64,000 nucleotides of DNA from Oscillospiraceae bacterium (GCA_015065685.1 SVPU01000006.1:1-64000), one strand, 5' to 3'; counted from the stretch's first letter, positions 1 to 7,376 are shown. Notes: generated from the letters alone by a model not told the origin. A program made the numbers and translations.

Positions 1-66
<66 letters not shown>

Positions 67-71
67 AAATG

Positions 72-148
72 TGGCGACCTGGATGGGGCTCGAACCCACG
101 ACCTCTAGCGTGACAGGCTAGCGTTCTAACCAACTGAACTACCAGGCC
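72..148 (-). tRNA. tRNA-Asp (anticodon GTC)
   Basis: A complete minus-strand cloverleaf: acceptor starting GGCCTGG, D-arm with AGTTCAG, anticodon stem CTAGC/GCTAG around loop CTGTCAC (anticodon GTC), T-arm with GGTTCGAGCCC, and an encoded CCA at 72-74. It is the middle gene of a Val-Asp-Phe tRNA cluster. Confidence 0.96.
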
Positions 149-153
149 AAAAA

Positions 154-229
154 TGGTGGGAACAACAGGGCTCGAACCTGTGACCCTCTGCTTGTAAGGC
201 AGATGCTCTCCCAGCTGAGCTATGCTCCC
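154..229 (-). tRNA. tRNA-Val (anticodon TAC)
   Basis: A complete minus-strand tRNA. Acceptor GGGAGCA pairs with TGTTCCC through one G-T pair. The anticodon stem TCTGC/GCAGA carries loop CTTACAA (anticodon TAC), the T-arm has GGTTCGAGCCC, and CCA is encoded at 154-156. It is the first gene of the leftward tRNA cluster. Confidence 0.96.
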
Positions 230-278
230 ACGCCATTGACCGCGCCTGGTTTGCTATCACTCACCGGCGACGAACACT

Positions 279-307
279 ATAATAACACATAGGATTTACT
301 TTGTCAA
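279..307 (-). promoter_or_regulatory. Sigma-A promoter of the tRNA cluster
   Basis: On the minus strand a perfect -35 TTGACA (302-307) is followed by a 17-bp spacer and a -10 TATTAT (279-284). It lies 50 bp upstream of tRNA-Val, as expected for a strong stable-RNA promoter. Confidence 0.85.
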
Positions 308-372
308 GATTTTTTTAAAATTTTTTTATTTCCCTTTCACTTACATTGTATGCGGTAGGAAAATTATTATTC

Positions 373-1116
373 TTAAAGCTTTTTGGCAACAAAAATAATG
401 CGTTCATCATCACTCTTTGCGGGGGTGTTTTTCATATCGGAATAAACCGCTTCCACCGAAAAACCGCTCGCTTTAAGCACCTTTTCGATTTCTTCAGCAG
501 TGTATGCCCGCTCACAAAAGCTTTCGCTAAAACGCTCACAAGTGCCTTCTTTTTCCACAAAAAAATCAAGCATTATCTCTGTCTGCTTTTTGCGTTTATC
601 ATATCTGTTTTGCCAAACGCAGAAAACACCGTCATTTTCTTTCACAAACACATTGTCCGCCAAAACCTTCTCGTGCTTATAAACCGTGTTAACATCGAAA
701 ATAAACAGGCAGTCCTTCTCTAAAAAAAGCGAAACCGAAGCCATCGCCTTTTTAAGTTCCCTGAGACTCGTTATATGATTAAGGCTATCAAGGCAGCAAA
801 TTGCCCCATCAACCGTGCCATATAAATCGAGCTGCTCTGCCCTTTGGCAAAGGAAAAGCACATCATTTCCTTGCTCTGCCGAGTTTTTTCTCGCAATGCT
901 GAGCATATCCTCGCTCTTATCAACACCGATAACCTCAATTCCCTTTTTGGCAAAAAGGTTGGAAAATGCACCCGTGCCGCACGCAAGGTCTAACAAGAGA
1001 GTGGGTACCTTGCCGTGTTTTTTAAAGAGCTTTAAAAGATATTCTGCTCGCGCCTTATAATCAACATCGCGCATTAAGCTATCGTAAACATAAGCGAACT
1101 GACTATAACTCTCCAT
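373..1116 (-). CDS. Class I SAM-dependent methyltransferase
   Basis: This 247-residue protein has the Rossmann methyltransferase fold. The SAM-binding glycine motif LDLACGTG is at residues 42-49, the acidic end of beta-2 is seen in GVDKS, and a later CLDSLNH motif follows. This fits the small-molecule methyltransferase-11/25 group, but the substrate cannot be told from sequence. Its start codon directly follows the stop codon of the TrpR-like gene (TAAATG), so the two are translated from one message. The downstream side runs into the tRNA promoter region. The family call is solid; the function is unknown. Confidence 0.85.
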   Translation of the reverse strand: MESYSQFAYVYDSLMRDVDYKARAEYLLKLFKKHGKVPTLLLDLACGTGAFSNLFAKKGIEVIGVDKSEDMLSIARKNSAEQGNDVLFLCQRAEQLDLYGTVDGAICCLDSLNHITSLRELKKAMASVSLFLEKDCLFIFDVNTVYKHEKVLADNVFVKENDGVFCVWQNRYDKRKKQTEIMLDFFVEKEGTCERFSESFCERAYTAEEIEKVLKASGFSVEAVYSDMKNTPAKSDDERIIFVAKKL

Positions 1117-1386
1117 TTATTTTTCGAGCCTTTCAAATGCGGTTTTAAAGCCTTCATTTATAGCGCGGCTCACTCGGCTTATTGTTGCTGTGCTGGCACC
1201 CGTTTTCTCAATTATCTCGTTATAAACATATTTTTCATTGAGCATTTTTGCCACCGCAAAGCGCTGTGCTATTGCCTGAATTTCCTTCGGGGTGCACGCA
1301 TCCCCAAAAAAGTTATAACATTCTTCTTTGGTTTCAAGGGTTAATATTGCATCAAATAATTGGTCAACAAATTCACTTTTTTGCAT
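1117..1386 (-). CDS. YerC/YecD family TrpR-related DNA-binding protein
   Basis: This 89-residue, almost wholly helical protein matches the Trp-repressor-like YerC/YecD family. The region with TPKEIQAIAQRFAVAKML, followed by a helix-turn-helix (TGASTATISRVSRAI), is characteristic. The family resembles TrpR in fold, but its members are not shown to bind tryptophan. The gene has its own near-consensus promoter and is followed without a gap by a methyltransferase gene. The start is supported by a GAGGTG ribosome-binding site. The ligand and operators are unknown. Confidence 0.88.
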   Translation of the reverse strand: MQKSEFVDQLFDAILTLETKEECYNFFGDACTPKEIQAIAQRFAVAKMLNEKYVYNEIIEKTGASTATISRVSRAINEGFKTAFERLEK

Positions 1387-1416
1387 TTTAAGGCACCTCT
1401 TTTCAAACTTAAGCTT

Positions 1417-1445
1417 ATTTTAACACATAAAAGCGCTAAAGTCAA
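1417..1445 (-). promoter_or_regulatory. Sigma-A promoter for the TrpR-like/methyltransferase pair
   Basis: On the minus strand, -35 TTGACT (1440-1445), a 17-bp spacer and -10 TAAAAT (1417-1422) lie about 30 bp upstream of the ATG at 1386. It sits just beyond the hairpin that ends yebC, so the pair is an independent transcription unit. Confidence 0.75.
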
Positions 1446-1456
1446 TCAAAGATATA

Positions 1457-1490
1457 TTGGGGTGATAAGACCGCCGTCTCATCACCCCAA
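1457..1490 (-). terminator. Hairpin after yebC, probable terminator
   Basis: A 15-bp inverted repeat with one mismatch (TTGGGGTGATAAGAC against GTCTCATCACCCCAA, loop 1472-1475) lies six bases after the yebC stop. The following bases are only moderately T-rich on the minus strand, so termination strength is uncertain. Confidence 0.6.
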
Positions 1491-1495
1491 ATGCT

Positions 1496-2230
1496 TTATT
1501 CTTCGTCAGGCATATCCCAGTTGTGCCAAACTGCTTGAACATCATCGTTATCCTCAAGCATATCAATAAGCTTTTCCATTTTGGTTACCGCTTCTTCATC
1601 ATCTATAGCAGACATTGTTTGCGGAATATATGCAACCTCTGCCGAAAGGAAGCTATAGCCTGCGGTTTCAAGCGCATCGCGAACGGCGCCCAAATCGTTA
1701 GGCTCGGTGGTGATTTCGAAAACATCGCCATCGAAATTAAAATCATCGGCTCCCGCTTCCAAAGCCGCTTCCATAACGGTATCCTCATCAAGACCCTCGG
1801 CCTCAATGGTTATAACACCCTTGCGGTCGAACATAAACATAACCGAGCCCGACTGGCCCAAATTACCGCCGCATTTATCAAAATAATGGCGCATCTCGCC
1901 TGCGGTGCGGTTGCGGTTATCCGAAAGAGTTTCAACAACCACGGCAATACCGCAAGGACCGTAACCCTCATATATAAGCTCTTCATAGTTGTTTGATTCG
2001 CCGTCTCCCGCAGCCTTTTTGATTATTCTTTCAATATTTTCGTTAGGAACATTGGCAGCCTTTGCTTTTGCAATGGCATCCTTAAGCTTGCTGTTCTCAT
2101 TTGGGTTTGCACCACCCGTTTTAACGATAACCGCAATTTCTCTTCCTATTTTAGTGAAGATTTTAGCCTTTGCGGCATCGGTTTTTTCCTTTTTTCTTTT
2201 AATGTTGTTCCATTTGGAATGTCCTGACAT
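1496..2230 (-). CDS. yebC: YebC/PmpR family protein
   Basis: This 244-residue protein is a full-length YebC/TACO1 family member. It begins MSGHSKWNNIKRKKEKTDA, the family signature, and contains the conserved IYEGYGPCGIAVVVE stretch and an acidic second domain. Family members are described as DNA-binding regulators, and more recently as ribosome-associated factors that relieve stalling, so the exact role is open. The start is supported by AAGAAGGT eight bases upstream. The gene begins 23 bp after the four-helix-bundle gene and is probably cotranscribed with it. A hairpin follows the stop. Confidence 0.95.
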   Translation of the reverse strand: MSGHSKWNNIKRKKEKTDAAKAKIFTKIGREIAVIVKTGGANPNENSKLKDAIAKAKAANVPNENIERIIKKAAGDGESNNYEELIYEGYGPCGIAVVVETLSDNRNRTAGEMRHYFDKCGGNLGQSGSVMFMFDRKGVITIEAEGLDEDTVMEAALEAGADDFNFDGDVFEITTEPNDLGAVRDALETAGYSFLSAEVAYIPQTMSAIDDEEAVTKMEKLIDMLEDNDDVQAVWHNWDMPDEE

Positions 2231-2253
2231 AGTTTTTACCTTCTTTATTAAAG

Positions 2254-2604
2254 TTATATTTTTGATTTAGCGGTAGTTATTGAAGCGATAAGTCTTCGGC
2301 GTATACTGCCACATTTGCTTTTTAAACCGTTATAACTACTATCACTAATTTTGTTTTTTCTGTATAAAAGTTCAAGCCAATATTCTGTTTCAAAACTTTC
2401 CTTTAGAGAAATTTCAAGTTTGTGAATAAAATCCAATTTGCTTTGTGCATATTTCGCTTCGTGAATATTGGCACCTATCGACGAGGAAGACCGTATCAAT
2501 TGATTTGTATAAACCGAGCAACCTTTGATTTCTTCACATATGTCCGAAATTTTAATGGCAAATATAATGGCGTCTTCTCTTAATTTATTTTTATCTTTTT
2601 CCAT
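2254..2604 (-). CDS. Four-helix-bundle protein (23S rRNA intervening-sequence protein family)
   Basis: This 116-residue protein has the pattern of the S23/IVS-encoded four-helix-bundle family: NQLIRSSSSIGANIHEA near residues 30-50, then KLEISLKESFETEYWLELL. Relatives are encoded in intervening sequences of 23S rRNA genes or stand free; Avd proteins of diversity-generating retroelements share the fold, but no reverse transcriptase is seen here. The open frame extends up to 2727, but ATG 2604 has a good AAAGGAA site and the usual N-terminus, and the extra 41 codons cross the hairpin array. Function unknown. Confidence 0.85.
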   Translation of the reverse strand: MEKDKNKLREDAIIFAIKISDICEEIKGCSVYTNQLIRSSSSIGANIHEAKYAQSKLDFIHKLEISLKESFETEYWLELLYRKNKISDSSYNGLKSKCGSIRRRLIASITTAKSKI

Positions 2605-2620
2605 CGCACAATTCCTTTTG

Positions 2621-2801
2621 TCGATATATAAACTAGCGTTTATTCGATATTTTGACAAGGTCAAATCGATATGTTTTCGCCATGCTCGAACTCGATATGA
2701 TATAAATCCCCTCGCACCGCAGTGCATATCGAATGCAAAGCATATATCGAAAATCCCATAGGGATTTATATCGATGATAAAATCAATAAATTGATTTTAT
2801 C
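2621..2801. repeat. Array of short hairpins separated by TCGATAT/ATATCGA heptamers
   Basis: Seven copies of a heptamer occur. Four read TCGATAT (2621, 2644, 2666, 2692) and three read ATATCGA (2726, 2744, 2768). Between and beside them lie perfect small hairpins: 2628-2643 (6 bp), 2651-2665 (6 bp), 2714-2725 (4 bp), 2733-2743 (4 bp), 2751-2767 (7 bp) and 2776-2801 (11 bp). The array occupies the whole interval between dusB and the four-helix-bundle gene. The last hairpin overlaps the dusB stop codon. It looks like a mobile or RNA-structured element rather than a simple terminator. Confidence 0.75.
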
Positions 2802-3768
2802 ACAAATCGCTATTCTGTTCAAGGGCTTTTTGGCAAATGCGCTCAACATCTTCTATTGTGTTTATTTCCCCACACTCGCGCCTGAGCGCTGCCGCACCGT
2901 GAAGCCCCTGCATATACCACGCGGTGTGCTTTCTGGCTTCAAGCATTGCGTTAACGGGGTCTTTATATTCTTTCATTAACTCAATTTGTTTTTTAAGGGT
3001 CTCAAATTTTTGCTTGAGCGTGGGCATTTCATAAGCCTTTCCCTCAAGATAAGCATTAATCTCTTCAAACACAAACGGATTACCCCTTGCGGCTCTGCCC
3101 ACCATAACAAAATCGCAGCCCGTGGCCTCATACATAAATTTAGCGCTTTTGCCATCGGTTATATCACCATTTGCAACAACAGGAATTTTTACCGCTTTCT
3201 TTACATTATATATAGTTTCATAATCTATCTCGGGGGCATACATTTGCATGCGCGTTCTGCCGTGAACGGTTATCATGCTCGCTCCCGCATTTTCGCACCG
3301 TTTGGCAAGCTCCACAGCGTTTAGTGAAGCACTGTCCCACCCGGTTCTCATTTTAACAGTAACAGGCACATTAACTGCACCCACAACCGCACGAACAATT
3401 TTCTCTGCAAGCTCGGGGCTTTTCATCAGCGCGCTGCCGCCGCCGTTTCCCGCCACCTTCGGTGCGGGACAACCCATATTTATATCAATAAAATCAGGCT
3501 TAAAATCGAGCGCTCTTTGAGCCGCTTCTGCCATAATCTGTGGCTCACAGCCGAAAAGCTGCGATGCAATAGGTCTCTCCTTTTGGGTGCAAGAAAGCAA
3601 TTTTGCAGATTTTTTATCCCCAAGGGTAATTCCCTTGGAGCTTGCAAGCTCACCAACACAAAAGGATGCACCGTGTTCCATACATATTTCCCTCATAGCC
3701 CTATCGGCAACACCCGCCATCGGAGCCAGAGCGGCAAAACCTTTAATTTCAATATTACCAATTTTCAT
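2800..3768 (-). CDS. dusB: tRNA-dihydrouridine synthase DusB
   Basis: This 322-residue flavoenzyme reduces specific tRNA uridines to dihydrouridine using FMN and NADPH. The N-terminus has the family start and ALAPMAGVADR. Then come DINMGCPAPKV with the FMN site, the SGSALM-like GGGSALM, VKMRTGW, and the FMN-phosphate region FVMVGRAARGNP. The length is typical for DusB. The start codon lies only 7 bp from a consensus -10 box, and no ribosome-binding site precedes it, so the message is probably leaderless. The stop codon lies in the edge of the hairpin array. Confidence 0.95.
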   Translation of the reverse strand: MKIGNIEIKGFAALAPMAGVADRAMREICMEHGASFCVGELASSKGITLGDKKSAKLLSCTQKERPIASQLFGCEPQIMAEAAQRALDFKPDFIDINMGCPAPKVAGNGGGSALMKSPELAEKIVRAVVGAVNVPVTVKMRTGWDSASLNAVELAKRCENAGASMITVHGRTRMQMYAPEIDYETIYNVKKAVKIPVVANGDITDGKSAKFMYEATGCDFVMVGRAARGNPFVFEEINAYLEGKAYEMPTLKQKFETLKKQIELMKEYKDPVNAMLEARKHTAWYMQGLHGAAALRRECGEINTIEDVERICQKALEQNSDL

Positions 3769-3775
3769 AACATAA

Positions 3776-3804
3776 ATTATACTTTATATAATGTGTTATG
3801 TCAA
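3776..3804 (-). promoter_or_regulatory. Consensus sigma-A promoter of dusB
   Basis: On the minus strand, -35 TTGACA (3799-3804), a 17-bp spacer and -10 TATAAT (3776-3781). The -10 ends 7 bases before the dusB ATG, which puts the predicted transcription start at or next to the first codon. Confidence 0.85.
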
Positions 3805-3885
3805 TTTTAAAAATATATAACCGGTATCTTAAACTCACTCACTTGTGCCAAAATTTTTGCATATATTAAAGTGGAGGTGAAATCC

Positions 3886-4293
3886 GTGTCAGCTTTTAAT
3901 TGTAACAACAGAATTGAATGCGGTGTTTTAGCCGTTATTTCAAGCTTAATTATAGGAATAATCACAGCCTTTCTCACCATTACTGCGGTTATAAGCGTTA
4001 CCCCCGCATTTTTGTGGGTAGCTCTCGGTATTGCGGTTGTTTATCTCGCCGTTTTGCTTTTGTCGGCAGCAACCGCTCACAGAGCAGAAGCTTCTTGCGC
4101 TTGCTCGGCGCTTTCGCTTGCTATTTTTGCAGTTCTCGGAACGGCGCTTTTCTCGGTTGTTCTTCTTGCAATCGAGTTTGCAGCAACGAGCGTTATAGGC
4201 GCCATTATAACAGGCCTTTTGTTATTTTTCTTATCGTTAATTCTCACATCAACCGCCTGCTTTATCAAATGCTTGTTTAATTGCAATAATTAA
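3886..4293 (+). CDS. Small membrane protein of unknown function, about four transmembrane segments
   Basis: I do not recognise this 135-residue protein. It has roughly four hydrophobic helices (residues 13-38, 43-62, 72-97 and 100-125) and Cys/Asn-rich ends (FNCNNRIEC near the N-terminus, CFIKCLFNCNN at the C-terminus). The GTG start at 3886 is chosen because GGAGGTGA (3873-3880) sits 7 bases upstream; the more upstream GTG at 3871 overlaps that site. It stands alone between dusB and the electron-transfer cluster and is read toward a bidirectional terminator shared with apbE. Confidence 0.75.
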   Translation: MSAFNCNNRIECGVLAVISSLIIGIITAFLTITAVISVTPAFLWVALGIAVVYLAVLLLSAATAHRAEASCACSALSLAIFAVLGTALFSVVLLAIEFAATSVIGAIITGLLLFFLSLILTSTACFIKCLFNCNN

Positions 4294-4316
4294 GCCTTAG
4301 CTTAACCCAAAACATT

Positions 4317-4345
4317 AAACCGACCCCGAAATTCAGGGTCGGTTT
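4317..4345. terminator. Bidirectional terminator between the membrane protein and apbE
   Basis: A perfect 10-bp stem AAACCGACCC/GGGTCGGTTT with a 9-base loop lies between two convergent genes. The A/T-rich flanks let it serve both strands. Confidence 0.85.
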
Positions 4346-4348
4346 AAA

Positions 4349-5401
4349 TTATTTGCAATATTTTTTAAAATTTTCGGAATATAGCTTTGTTCCATCCTTT
4401 AAAATCCACATTGCTTCTATTCCATCTGATTCGCTAATTAACCTTTTGCCATCCTCATAATTCATACAAAAAAGTGCGGTTGAGAAAGCATCTGCCATGC
4501 CCGAATCCTCGCAAAGCACCGAAACCGAAAGTAAATATTCAGAGGGCTGCAGTGTTGCAGGGTCAATTATGTGATGATAGTTTTTACCGTTCACCGTATA
4601 AAATCTCTGATAAGAGCCACTTGTAACAAGCGCCTTGCTATCAAGCGAGAGAAGCTCAATATAAGGTTCTTGGCTGTTTTCGGTGTCGGGGTTTTCTATT
4701 CCAACCGTCCATTTTTCACCATCCGGCCTTTTGCCGACAATCTTCACATTGCCGCCGATATTAAGCAGATAGCCTGTTACTCCCTTTTCTTCTAACCAAT
4801 CGGCAACCTGCTCTGCGGCATAGCCCTTGGCAATTGCGCCCACATCGAGCTTCATTTCTCCGTCGGCCAAGAAAACGGTAGATTTTTCGCGGTTTATAAT
4901 CAGTTTTTCAATGTCTGTGTGGGCGGCGGCAGAAATTAAATCCTGCATTTCGGGCAAGCTTGCGTTTGCGGGGTCGTTCATACCTTCTTCGCGGTATTTA
5001 TGCCAAATAGACAGCACACTTCCCATTGCAACATTAACCTTGCCGTTTGTTTTTTCATACATCTGCTTTGAAAACTCCAGCAGCTCGATAATTTCCTTAT
5101 CAACCTTAACCTCTTGGTGAGCGGCATTTGTTGTGCCATTCACAACGCAAAGGTTGTTGAGATTTTCATAGCGAGTATATATTGTATACAGCTTGTGATA
5201 TTTTTCTAACCTTTGTTTTATGCTCTCGCACCTTTTATTAAATTCCTCTTCGCTTTTTTCAAAGCCCACAATTGTTGTAACCGTATCAAAATAATCAAAA
5301 GAATAATCGGTGAATTTTTGAGGCTTTTTGCAAGAAGAGAGAACGGCGCACTGCATAAAAACAGTGGCTGAAATTAAAATCAAAGAAATTAGTTTTTTCA
5401 T
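4349..5401 (-). CDS. apbE: FAD:protein FMN transferase (ApbE), lipoprotein
   Basis: ApbE takes FMN from FAD and attaches it to a threonine of FMN-binding domains outside the membrane. The 350-residue protein has a lipoprotein signal ending LSSC (Cys24) and family motifs: FDYFDTVTTI, MGSVLSIWHKYR, DVGAIAKGYAAEQVADWL, GYLLNIGGNVKIVG and ALVTSGSYQRFY, with YHHIIDP in the metal and substrate site. It is the last gene of the rnf cluster, so the likely targets are RnfG and RnfD. A terminator at 5418-5439 separates it from the lipoprotein gene, so it depends on read-through or a weak local promoter. Confidence 0.96.
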   Translation of the reverse strand: MKKLISLILISATVFMQCAVLSSCKKPQKFTDYSFDYFDTVTTIVGFEKSEEEFNKRCESIKQRLEKYHKLYTIYTRYENLNNLCVVNGTTNAAHQEVKVDKEIIELLEFSKQMYEKTNGKVNVAMGSVLSIWHKYREEGMNDPANASLPEMQDLISAAAHTDIEKLIINREKSTVFLADGEMKLDVGAIAKGYAAEQVADWLEEKGVTGYLLNIGGNVKIVGKRPDGEKWTVGIENPDTENSQEPYIELLSLDSKALVTSGSYQRFYTVNGKNYHHIIDPATLQPSEYLLSVSVLCEDSGMADAFSTALFCMNYEDGKRLISESDGIEAMWILKDGTKLYSENFKKYCK

Positions 5402-5417
5402 TTCACCTTTAAAACAA

Positions 5418-5439
5418 AAGGGGGCTTAACCGCCCCCTT
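5418..5439 (-). terminator. Terminator after the electron-transfer lipoprotein
   Basis: On the minus strand an 8-bp GC-rich stem (AAGGGGGC/GCCCCCTT, loop of 6) is followed by TTTGTTTT. It lies between the lipoprotein stop and the apbE start, so it should end much of the lipoprotein transcript. Confidence 0.85.
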
Positions 5440-5456
5440 GAAATCAAAATTAAAGC

Positions 5457-6470
5457 TTAAGAAGCCTTTGCAGCCTTAACAGCAGCCTTAACCATATCAT
5501 CTATAGCAATGGTGCAGCCTGCTGCCTGAAGCTCATCTGTTCCGTAACCCTTATCTGTTACAAGGGCAGCTATTCCTTTGGCATCCTTACCAACACAAGC
5601 CTTGCTGAATTCAGCAGACTGTAAATACCACTCTTTAATCTGACCGTCGCCGTTAAGGTCTTGACCGTATTTAGCCATATTATAGTTAACGCCTAACTCG
5701 AGCTTTGTGCTGAACGGCTCTGACATTGTGTTCTTAGCAACACCCTTTGTATCAAAGAGGATTTTTGTCTGCAAAGCATCGGTAACCATACCTGTAACCT
5801 TGCCCTTGCTGTTAAGAGCAGCGGCAACAACGGTTATATCAACCTCGTTAACACCGTCTTTTTCCTCGGTTGCATCCTTAGATCCTGTTTGTGTTGAAAC
5901 AACACCGAGATTTAAAACATCATCCTTTGAAACATCTGCTTCCTTAGCATTGCTTATTGCTCTGCCGATAGCCACTGCAAAATCATCAATCATAATAGTG
6001 CAGCCTGCTTTTACAACCTCATCGGTGCCTTTTTTATCCTTGCCAACGAAATTGTTAACCTCGTTCATATTTTTGCCAACAAGAAACTTTTCATAAGCAT
6101 CAACCTGCTCAAACCACTCGGACTTTGCGTTACCGTATTTAACCATACCGTAATTCTCGCCCTGCTCATACTTGGTTTTGAATTCATTTTGTGTTGCAGC
6201 GAATTTGCCCTCTGCAGTGAATTCAACCTTGTTGTCGGTAGTGTCAATTTCGCACTTAACGATTCTCTCGTTAGAATCAATAATAACTGCGGCTACAGTT
6301 GTAACAACTTCGCCCGTGCCGTTAGTATCACCCTCGGCGTTTGTAACCTTTTCAATATAAGAATTAACGCCCAAACCTAATTTATAGGTTTCTTTTTCAC
6401 CGCATGCTGCGAGTGATAATAAAGAAACTGCCATGAGAATTGCTAAGCTTAAACTTAAAACCTTTTTCAT
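5457..6470 (-). CDS. Secreted lipoprotein with two homologous repeats, linked to Rnf/EET genes
   Basis: This 337-residue protein has a lipobox LAAC (Cys23) and two diverged repeats, about residues 28-175 and 186-331. Each repeat holds a GxVN/GxNY..MxKYG block (104-113; 258-269), a SEWF/KEWY block (117-120; 279-282), a VGK block, GTDE (148-151; 310-313) and AGCTIxIDD (155-163; 317-325). It resembles FMN-binding-like lipoproteins beside Rnf or EET genes, but I see no [S/T]GAT flavinylation motif. The single Cys in each AGCTI motif could be functional. It has its own consensus promoter and terminator. I infer a surface electron carrier or sensor; the biochemical role is not established. Confidence 0.8.
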   Translation of the reverse strand: MKKVLSLSLAILMAVSLLSLAACGEKETYKLGLGVNSYIEKVTNAEGDTNGTGEVVTTVAAVIIDSNERIVKCEIDTTDNKVEFTAEGKFAATQNEFKTKYEQGENYGMVKYGNAKSEWFEQVDAYEKFLVGKNMNEVNNFVGKDKKGTDEVVKAGCTIMIDDFAVAIGRAISNAKEADVSKDDVLNLGVVSTQTGSKDATEEKDGVNEVDITVVAAALNSKGKVTGMVTDALQTKILFDTKGVAKNTMSEPFSTKLELGVNYNMAKYGQDLNGDGQIKEWYLQSAEFSKACVGKDAKGIAALVTDKGYGTDELQAAGCTIAIDDMVKAAVKAAKAS

Positions 6471-6515
6471 ATTTCATTTCTCCTTAAAAATTATAAACTC
6501 TTGTAGGTGATTTTG

Positions 6516-6544
6516 ATTATACTACATTGTTATAAATTTGTCAA
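6516..6544 (-). promoter_or_regulatory. Internal consensus promoter for the lipoprotein gene
   Basis: On the minus strand, -35 TTGACA (6539-6544), a 17-bp spacer and -10 TATAAT (6516-6521). The -35 and spacer lie in the last codons of the Gx-transporter gene. The lipoprotein ATG is 46 bp downstream with an AAGGAG site. Confidence 0.85.
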
Positions 6545-7031
6545 TATACCTTATGAGCAGAGCACTAACTAAGCCTACTATCATTCCTGCCACAATACCG
6601 CTGACACTCAGCGCTATCATATAATAGCCTATCTCCTTTGTCTGCAAAACCGCCATTGCCACAAGCACTTGACCAAGGTTATGTGAAATTCCGCCCGCAA
6701 TGCTCACAGCAACCATAGAAAACCAACCCGTTTTCTTTAGTATTGCCATAATAACAAGACTTAAAACCGCACCCGCAAGGCTATATGCAAATGTCATAAA
6801 ATTTCCAAACAGCAGAAGCACAACCAAAAGTCGCGTTAAAGAAATAGCCGCTGCATACTTCAAAGAAAATTTATAAAGCACAAACAGTATAACAATGTTG
6901 GTAAGCCCCATCTTAATTCCGGGAACTGCCGCCCATATAGGTGGCAGCAGCATTTCAACATAAGAAAGAACTATTGCACACGCCGCAAGAAGACCCAAAA
7001 CGGCAGTTTTTCGAGTTTTATTCAATCTCAA
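6522..7031 (-). CDS. Gx transporter family membrane protein, EetB-like
   Basis: This 169-residue integral membrane protein has five to six hydrophobic segments and the Gx-family pattern PPIWAAVPGIKMGLTNIVILFVL followed by SLTRLLVVLLLFG and GGISHNLGQVL. Databases often mislabel the family as heptaprenyl diphosphate synthase component I. EetB of the Listeria flavin-based extracellular electron transfer system belongs to it. It overlaps the 3' end of the EetA-like gene by 14 bp, which indicates coupled translation. The role in moving electrons across the membrane is inferred from context. Confidence 0.85.
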   Translation of the reverse strand: MRLNKTRKTAVLGLLAACAIVLSYVEMLLPPIWAAVPGIKMGLTNIVILFVLYKFSLKYAAAISLTRLLVVLLLFGNFMTFAYSLAGAVLSLVIMAILKKTGWFSMVAVSIAGGISHNLGQVLVAMAVLQTKEIGYYMIALSVSGIVAGMIVGLVSALLIRYIDKFITM

Positions 7032-7374
7032 CTACCACCTTATTTGGAAGACACACTATAGTCTCGCCCGATTTAGAAATTTTTCTGTGGCTCACACAAA
7101 TTTTATCGGGACAGGTGGCGCTTTTTATACTCGCCTCGCCGTTTTCTATAACCAAAACATTTTTATTTTGGTTATTTTCGCCCGTTAAAATTTGCTGCTC
7201 CACCGTATCCTCTAAGCTAAAGCTGTATACAACCTCACCGCCGACCAAAACATTAACCTTTTGGCCGTCTTTTCGGGTGATAAGAAAAACAAAAAAGCCT
7301 ATTAACGCTATCAGTATAATCGCACCTATTAGAATTATATCATTTCGAAGCGTTTTTTTGTTGGTGTTTTCCAT
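7018..7374 (-). CDS. NusG domain II-containing protein, EetA-like
   Basis: This 118-residue protein has one N-terminal transmembrane helix (residues 12-30), then an extracytoplasmic NusG domain-II fold with VLVGGEVVYSFSLED and a SATCPDKICVSHRKIS stretch carrying two cysteines. EetA of flavin-based extracellular electron transfer has this architecture, and such proteins often accompany RnfC/RnfD-type complexes. It starts two bases after rnfB and overlaps the Gx-transporter gene. The pairing of the two is the signature of an Eet module. The redox role is inferred. Confidence 0.85.
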   Translation of the reverse strand: MENTNKKTLRNDIILIGAIILIALIGFFVFLITRKDGQKVNVLVGGEVVYSFSLEDTVEQQILTGENNQNKNVLVIENGEASIKSATCPDKICVSHRKISKSGETIVCLPNKVVVEIE

Positions 7375-7376
7375 TA

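Noticed and set aside
346-723. A 125-codon frame on the plus strand opposite the methyltransferase
   Set aside because: The minus-strand frame has clear methyltransferase motifs and a promoter; the plus frame shows no domain and has no ribosome-binding site.
1523-1996. A 157-codon plus-strand frame opposite yebC
   Set aside because: It is a shadow of a certain gene and has no recognisable protein features.
2254-2604. Diversity-generating retroelement (Avd-like four-helix protein)
   Set aside because: No reverse transcriptase, template repeat or variable gene is present nearby; the sequence fits the rRNA-intervening-sequence family better.
2605-2727. Longer start for the four-helix-bundle gene (up to 2727)
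   Set aside because: The extension is translated hairpin array with no family similarity, and ATG 2604 has a good ribosome-binding site.
5457-6470. Calling the repeat lipoprotein a flavinylated PplA homologue
   Set aside because: PplA-type proteins carry [S/T]GAT-like attachment motifs; none is visible here, so only the genomic context is similar.
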